NCBI RefSeq assembly: GCF_009746585.1 | Contig: NZ_WRPO01000002.1 | Location: 1 to 64,000 of the forward strand | From: Novosphingobium aquimarinum | Lineage (GTDB): Bacteria > Pseudomonadota > Alphaproteobacteria > Sphingomonadales > Sphingomonadaceae | DNA length: 64,000 nt | Reading direction: 5' to 3' | Part shown: one piece after another, positions 59,358 to 64,000 of the stretch | How positions within the stretch are numbered: the stretch's first letter is position 1 | Layout of the letters: each line of letters starts with the position of its first letter | Translations under genes and position numbers: made by a program | Notes under the pieces: model-generated | Database searches by the model: none | What the model saw: the letters and a program-made list of their open reading frames with translations, nothing else | What the model was told of the DNA's origin: nothing

Positions 59358-61694
59358 TCAGAACTCCATCCGAATTTCCGCGCCGTACGTGCGAGGCAAA
59401 CCATAGGTATTGGTCGCGAAGCCCAGCGAGCCGAAGTCGATACCCGAAATGCGGTATTCTTCGTCCGTCAGGTTGCGGCCCCAGATCGCGAATTCCGCAT
59501 TGCTCCCGCCGATATCGACTTTGCTGAGCGCGATGCGACCATCAAGCAGTCCGACGCCCGGCGCGCTGATTACGTCATCGAACGGGGCGAAGCGGGGCGC
59601 GACGTTGAAATAGAGCCGGCTGCGATACGTGTAATCCACGCGAGCGGACAGTTGCCCGCCGAACATCTCGCCGATGGTGTACTGTGCGCCGCCCGTGAAA
59701 GTGGTGCTCGCGGAATAGCTGAATTGCGCTTCGTCGGCGATATCCACGATCTGGTTGGTGGCCGGGTCGAGGATGTTGAAGGTCTTGAAGCTGCGATCGG
59801 TATAGCCGAATGACGCGTTCAGGCGCAGCGCGTCGATCGGCAGCGCCTCGACTTCCAATTCCACACCCTTGAACTCAGCGCTGCCCGCGTTCACCGTGAT
59901 ACTGGCGGCGCCGCCGCTGTTGGCGGTGAACTGATTGAGCTGCTTGTCGTCCAGCTTGGCGTAGAACAAGGTCCCGTTGACCCGCAGACGGCGGTCGAAC
60001 ATATCCGCCTTCGCGCCGATCTCGTAATTGGTAACGCTTTCCGGATCATACCCGTCGTTGGCCGACCGGGCATTGAAGCCGCCCGCCTTGTAGCCCGATG
60101 CCGTGCGGGCATAGACCATGAACTCCGGCGTCGCCTGATACTGCACGGTGGCCGCGTAATTCAGCTTGTCGAACTTGCGGTTCAGGTTTCGCACCAGACT
60201 GGCTGGCGAAGACTGATCCAGTTCCTTTTCGTCCGCCGTGTACCGCAAGCCGCCGGTCAGGCTCAGCTTGTCGTCGACATGCCAGGTGACCTGCCCAAAG
60301 ACGGCCTTCGACACGTTCTTCGTACGATAGATGAGGCGATTAGTCAGGTTGACGCCCCCCACACCGCCCGGAAGCTGCGGATTGGCGATCACGAAGGTGT
60401 AGAACTGCGGGTTATCCTCGCGCGCGCGCTCCCGGAAGTAGAAACCGCCAAGCAGGAAATCGACCGCGCCGACTGTGCCGAGAAGGTTCAGCTCTTGCGA
60501 AAACTGGCGCTGTTTGTCGAACTTCTCGGCGCCGAAAAACGAGACTGGCGCCACTCCAGGAGGCGGCGGGCTGACGACGAGTCCCCGCAATCCCGCATTG
60601 CCGTCGATGTCCGTATTCGCCGTGTCGCCGCGCCATTTGCGCAAGCCCGTCAGCGAACGCAGCGTGATATCGTCGGTGAGGTCTGCTTCCAGCGTCAACG
60701 AATGCGACTGGGTCTTGTCCAGAGTAAACGTGCCTTCGGACCGAATCGTTGAAAGCCGCGTCAGCGAGGGGCCGATTAGTTCCGTCCCCCCGAAGTTGGG
60801 CGACCGGCTGAAATAGGCCAGTTGGTTGGGGTTTGCCGCAGCTAGCTGGCTGGCGGGAGAGACGGCTTTTGCTTCCGTCCAGTCGAAGGCGTAATTGGCG
60901 CGGAACGGACCGTCCTTGTCGTAGGCAAGGGCCACGCGGAACGCTTCGTTGTTGTAAGCGCCCGGGTCCTTACTGTCCTTCTGGAGCAAACTGTCGACAT
61001 AGCCGTCGCGCTCCTTGTGCATGTAGGACAAGGTCGCCTTGAAGCCGCTGTCGCCGAAGGCACCGGTATCGAGGCTCACCCGGGTCTGCAGCGCATTGTA
61101 ATTGCCGTAACCCGCCATCAGGCGAACGCCGAAATCCTCGCTCGGCTTGCGCGTGATGAAGTTGACCGCGCCGCCCGTGGTGTTGCGGCCATAGAGCGTG
61201 CCTTGCGGACCGCGCAGCACCTCGATCCGTTCCAGATCGACGACATCGAAGATCGCGCCCGTAGAGCGACCCACGACAATGCCATCGACATAAATGCTGA
61301 CCGGCGGATCGGACGTCAGGATCGGCTCGGATTCGCCGATACCGCGAATGTGCACGATGAGATGCGAGGACGAGTTTGGACCTTGCGTGGTTGTGATGTT
61401 CGGCGCGATTGCACCAAGCTGCGCGGCGGTCGTGATATTGCGCGCCGCGATCAACTCCGAGCTGACCGCGCTGATCGCGAGCGGCGTGCGCTGCAGCGAT
61501 TCCTGGCGCTTTTCGGCCGTGACGACAATATCCTGCAAACCCGCGTTGCCCGCCGGCTGCGTGGGCAGGGTCTGTTCGGATTGTCCTTGAGTTTCGGCAT
61601 CACCGGCCGTCTGCGCGATCGCGGTTCCTCCCAGAATCCACGACGCGGCCCCGGCCGCAAGAATACCTCGCAGAGCTTTCACCCTCACCTCCAT
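59358..61694 (-). CDS. TonB-dependent outer-membrane receptor
   Basis: The 778-residue protein has a signal peptide (KALRGILAAGAASWILGG ... AIAQ, cleavage near 28), a plug starting DIVVTAEKRQESLQRTPLAI (about 55) with IEVLRGPQGTLYGRNTTGGA, and a barrel ending in Phe (GAEIRMEF). It heads the ten-gene side-chain operon, so its substrate is probably the compound activated by the CoA ligase. The first ATG is 61694; a GTG at 61682 with GGAGGTGAGG upstream is a good alternative. The 241 bases before it, next to the AraC gene, carry the operon promoter. Confidence 0.9.
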   Translation of the reverse strand: MEVRVKALRGILAAGAASWILGGTAIAQTAGDAETQGQSEQTLPTQPAGNAGLQDIVVTAEKRQESLQRTPLAISAVSSELIAARNITTAAQLGAIAPNITTTQGPNSSSHLIVHIRGIGESEPILTSDPPVSIYVDGIVVGRSTGAIFDVVDLERIEVLRGPQGTLYGRNTTGGAVNFITRKPSEDFGVRLMAGYGNYNALQTRVSLDTGAFGDSGFKATLSYMHKERDGYVDSLLQKDSKDPGAYNNEAFRVALAYDKDGPFRANYAFDWTEAKAVSPASQLAAANPNQLAYFSRSPNFGGTELIGPSLTRLSTIRSEGTFTLDKTQSHSLTLEADLTDDITLRSLTGLRKWRGDTANTDIDGNAGLRGLVVSPPPPGVAPVSFFGAEKFDKQRQFSQELNLLGTVGAVDFLLGGFYFRERAREDNPQFYTFVIANPQLPGGVGGVNLTNRLIYRTKNVSKAVFGQVTWHVDDKLSLTGGLRYTADEKELDQSSPASLVRNLNRKFDKLNYAATVQYQATPEFMVYARTASGYKAGGFNARSANDGYDPESVTNYEIGAKADMFDRRLRVNGTLFYAKLDDKQLNQFTANSGGAASITVNAGSAEFKGVELEVEALPIDALRLNASFGYTDRSFKTFNILDPATNQIVDIADEAQFSYSASTTFTGGAQYTIGEMFGGQLSARVDYTYRSRLYFNVAPRFAPFDDVISAPGVGLLDGRIALSKVDIGGSNAEFAIWGRNLTDEEYRISGIDFGSLGFATNTYGLPRTYGAEIRMEF

Positions 61695-61935
61695 GTTTTA
61701 TCTCGTGAAGGCACTTTAGAAACATTTTAGCGGCCGCGCGGATCAGCGGATTGTCAAAAACCTCCATGACTGTTCAAAACGGAGCATCATCGGCATGATT
61801 TGCCAAACCTAGAGACGAACATGCTGCGCAATTCCATCCTCTTAGCAAGACTTAATTGCAGATCCACGGCGAATCATCAGCTTTGCGGAACGCATAATGC
61901 GCAACCCGCCAGGCGCCGGGAAGAATTCTCTGTCG

Positions 61936-62781
61936 CTAATTCAGCGTGCGACCCTCGTCCCGGAACTGCCCGGGGGCAACGCCGGTGGCGCGGCGGAAGG
62001 CTTGCGAGAAACTGCTGGGGGTGCCGAAGCCCACTTGCGCGGCAATCTGCTTGAGAGGGATCGTCGTGTCGCTGAGCAAGGCCGCCGCACGAGCGATGCG
62101 CGCTTCCTCGACGAATTGATGGACCGTCCGGCCCGTGGTCTTCTTGAACGTGCGCGCAAGATGGCTGGGGCTGATGTCGACGAGGCTCGCAAGGTCGGCA
62201 ATGCGCATACCGCCCGCATTGGTCGCGTGAACGTATTCTTCCAGGCGGCGCAATTGCCATGGGGCGAGTACCCCGGCGTGGGACGGCTGCTCTGGTCGGC
62301 TGCGGGCGAAATAGCGGGCCAGGTCCACCTTCAACGCGGCCGAAAGCGCATCAACGAGGACATCGGCGCCGAAACCGGGCTGGATCGCTTCGGCCGCCAT
62401 ACGCTGCATGGCGCCGCGCACATTGGGATCGCGAATGTCACCGCATGTGGCCAGATCCGCCTGACTGCACCGATCGAATTCCTCGGGGAGTATGCCCCCC
62501 GCCATCGTGCAGGACGCCAGGCGCCTGTCCCCGCCGGGACCGACCGCATCAATTTCCACCCCTGCCGGCACGATCATCATTCCGCCCAAGGGAAACATGC
62601 GACTGGTGGTTTCACCGGTTCGAAAGAACGCGGAGGCCGTGCGTGCCTGATCCCGAAACAGCGCCAGAACGTCCTGATTGGGCGAGCGGGACTGGCGCGA
62701 CGGCGTATCATAGCGATAGGTATAGACACGGACACGAGCGTGGTCGGTTCTCAGCTCCGCGTTGTTGAGCGTTCCAGCCAT
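61936..62781 (-). CDS. AraC-family transcriptional regulator
   Basis: The 281-residue protein has a C-terminal double helix-turn-helix (about 180-278): MRIADLASLVDISPSHLART and IPLKQIAAQVGFGTPSSFSQ followed by AFRRATGVAPGQFRDE. The N-terminal half is an unclassified sensor domain without a clear cupin. It is encoded directly upstream of the TonB-led operon on the same strand, so it is the likely activator of that operon. AGAGGAAACC precedes the ATG. Confidence 0.86.
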   Translation of the reverse strand: MAGTLNNAELRTDHARVRVYTYRYDTPSRQSRSPNQDVLALFRDQARTASAFFRTGETTSRMFPLGGMMIVPAGVEIDAVGPGGDRRLASCTMAGGILPEEFDRCSQADLATCGDIRDPNVRGAMQRMAAEAIQPGFGADVLVDALSAALKVDLARYFARSRPEQPSHAGVLAPWQLRRLEEYVHATNAGGMRIADLASLVDISPSHLARTFKKTTGRTVHQFVEEARIARAAALLSDTTIPLKQIAAQVGFGTPSSFSQAFRRATGVAPGQFRDEGRTLN

Positions 62782-62849
62782 GGTTTCCTCTCACTCGGCT
62801 TTTTTGCGAATCCTTGTCGTTGCAAGGATTTGGCCGATTTCAGTCCAGG

Positions 62850-64000
62850 TTACTGTGCAGGGCGGGAATGGCCAAGGATCATGTCCGAGGCTTTTTCCGC
62901 GATCATCATCGTAGCCGCGTTGGTGTTGCCCGTCACGATGGTGGGCATCACCGAGGCATCGACCACGCGCAGCCCTTCCACGCCACGCACACGCAAGCGT
63001 TCATCGACGACCGCGCCGGGATCGTCCTTCGTGCCCATCCGGCATGTGCCGACGGGATGAAAAATCGTGGCCGCATGATCGCGAAGCCAATCGTCGATCG
63101 CAGCGTCGCTGACCACGTCCGCGCCCGGTTCGTCCTCGGCGATGCGCCAGGGGGATAGCGCGGGCTGCTCGCCGATGCGGCGTGCGATCCGGATCGCTGC
63201 ACGCAACGTCGCCACGTCGCCGGGCGTGGCGAGATGATTGGGATCGATACGCGGCGCGTCGAACGGATCCGCCGATCGCAGCGACACCTCGCCCCGGCTT
63301 TCGGGGTGCAGCGCGATCATGTCGACCGAAAAACCGTCGAAAGGCTGCATCCCCTTTTGTCCATGATTGGCCATGGCGCCGGGGATGAATTGAATTTGCA
63401 CATCAGGACGATCGAGTTCGGGTCGGGTCCGAACGAAGCCGCCCGCTTCGAGCGAATTGCTCGTGCCCAGGCCATCGCGACGCAGCAGATAGCGCAGGCC
63501 TATCAGCGCGGCGCGCCAGCCCTTCGTGCGCGACCACAGCAAGGGCAAACGCGAACGATAGGTCACCGCCGCATCGACGTGATCCTGCAAGTTGCGGCCG
63601 ACACCCGTCAGCGCGCTGACAACCGGCAAGCCGAGCTCGCGCAGCCGGTCCGCATCGCCGATGCCCGAAAGGCCAAGGATGTGCGGCGATTGCATCGTGC
63701 CCGCCGCCACGATGATCTCCCGGCGCGCGGTGATGCGGCCCGGCGCACGCCCCCGCCCCCGAGCATATTCGACCGCGACGGTACGGCCCTCTTCGACGAC
63801 GATCCGGGTGACGTGGATATCGGTTCCGGCAGTCAGATTAGGGCGTTTCAGCGCGGGTACCAGAAAGGCCCGGCGCGCACCGGCGCGTCGTCCGCCTTCG
63901 ATGTTCACCTGGTAACGCCCGACGCCCTCCTGCCGCGCGCCGTTGAAATCTTCGCTCTTCGAATAGCCGGCTTGCTGCCCGGCCTCGATGAACGCGGGAT
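62850..64000 (-). CDS. GMC-family oxidoreductase, N-terminus beyond the window
   Basis: The window holds 382 residues of the C-terminal part, reading in frame to the right edge (PAFIEAGQQAGYSKSEDFNG first). GTMQSPHILGLSGIGD is GMC signature 2, and the catalytic residues are in IFHPVGTCRMGTKD and VTGNTNAATMM. It oxidises an alcohol with FAD. About 150 residues with the FAD loop are missing from view. It is upstream of the AraC gene on the same strand, 68 bases away. It is only partly similar to the GMC protein at 30-31.7 kb. Confidence 0.85.
   Translation of the reverse strand, partial: PAFIEAGQQAGYSKSEDFNGARQEGVGRYQVNIEGGRRAGARRAFLVPALKRPNLTAGTDIHVTRIVVEEGRTVAVEYARGRGRAPGRITARREIIVAAGTMQSPHILGLSGIGDADRLRELGLPVVSALTGVGRNLQDHVDAAVTYRSRLPLLWSRTKGWRAALIGLRYLLRRDGLGTSNSLEAGGFVRTRPELDRPDVQIQFIPGAMANHGQKGMQPFDGFSVDMIALHPESRGEVSLRSADPFDAPRIDPNHLATPGDVATLRAAIRIARRIGEQPALSPWRIAEDEPGADVVSDAAIDDWLRDHAATIFHPVGTCRMGTKDDPGAVVDERLRVRGVEGLRVVDASVMPTIVTGNTNAATMMIAEKASDMILGHSRPAQ

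Noticed and set aside
58172..59527. 451-codon plus-strand frame opposite the AtuA-like gene
   Set aside because: Antisense shadow; codon use follows the AtuA frame.

Overview
The window looks like chromosome or a large replicon of a sphingomonad (Sphingobium/Novosphingobium type). The support is high G+C, three SusC-less catabolic-type TonB-dependent receptors, many SnoaL-fold proteins, Rieske, KstD-like, GMC and Old Yellow Enzyme (OYE) oxidoreductases, SDRs and acyl-CoA genes in short opposed operons. The genus call is inference from gene content. I see no rRNA, tRNA, CRISPR array or intact insertion sequence.

Layout. 1-5.8 kb is accessory DNA: a doubly broken strawberry-notch helicase gene ending in a 38-bp perfect palindrome, a TOPRIM/zinc-finger primase-like gene, and a HipBA toxin-antitoxin pair with an operator and a ten-G tract inside hipA. 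From 5.8 kb to the right edge the DNA is one long catabolic region. 5.8-11.5 kb (minus): TonB receptor, TIM-barrel isomerase, SDR, OYE reductase, pentapeptide protein. 11.6-16.6 kb: two SnoaL proteins (one BaiE-like), a second OYE, an SDR, two tandem Lrp regulators, a TetR. 16.7-22.6 kb (plus): quinone reductase/MDR, FadB-like protein, ACAD11-like dehydrogenase, APH-type kinase, AhpD-like protein. 22.7-27.4 kb (minus): sulfotransferase, haloalkane dehalogenase, double VOC protein, epoxide hydrolase-like protein, SnoaL. 27.6-38.7 kb: a 3-ketosteroid-delta1-dehydrogenase-like flavoprotein, a GMC oxidoreductase, two delta4-dehydrogenase-like flavoproteins (one frameshifted), each convergent with an MFS transporter, and an SDR. 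39-49 kb: TonB receptor, LLM oxidoreductase, ketosteroid-isomerase-like protein, SDRs, KshA-like Rieske oxygenase, TetR, Tat-exported amidase. 49-61.7 kb (minus): one ten-gene run of TonB receptor, AtuA-like protein, hydrolase, acyl-CoA ligase, two acyl-CoA dehydrogenases, two hotdog hydratase subunits (one with DUF35), an Ltp2-like thiolase/aldolase and a Coq4-like protein. 62-64 kb: AraC regulator and a GMC oxidoreductase cut by the window edge.

How it fits together. The 49-61.7 kb run carries the same set, in nearly the same order, as the actinobacterial igr operon that removes the last three carbons of the sterol side chain (ChsE1/E2, ChsH1/H2, Ltp2). KstD-like, KshA-like, KSI-like and BaiE-like proteins supply the expected ring chemistry. 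My reading is uptake through TonB receptors, CoA activation, side-chain removal and ring dehydrogenation/hydroxylation of a steroid, bile salt or related polycyclic isoprenoid. The substrate is not shown by the sequence. Less expected are a Coq4 paralog inside the side-chain operon, a DUF35 subunit that has lost its zinc ribbon, a split ACAD11-like kinase/dehydrogenase pair, and a TetR-type operator shared by the oxygenase and amidase/SDR promoters.
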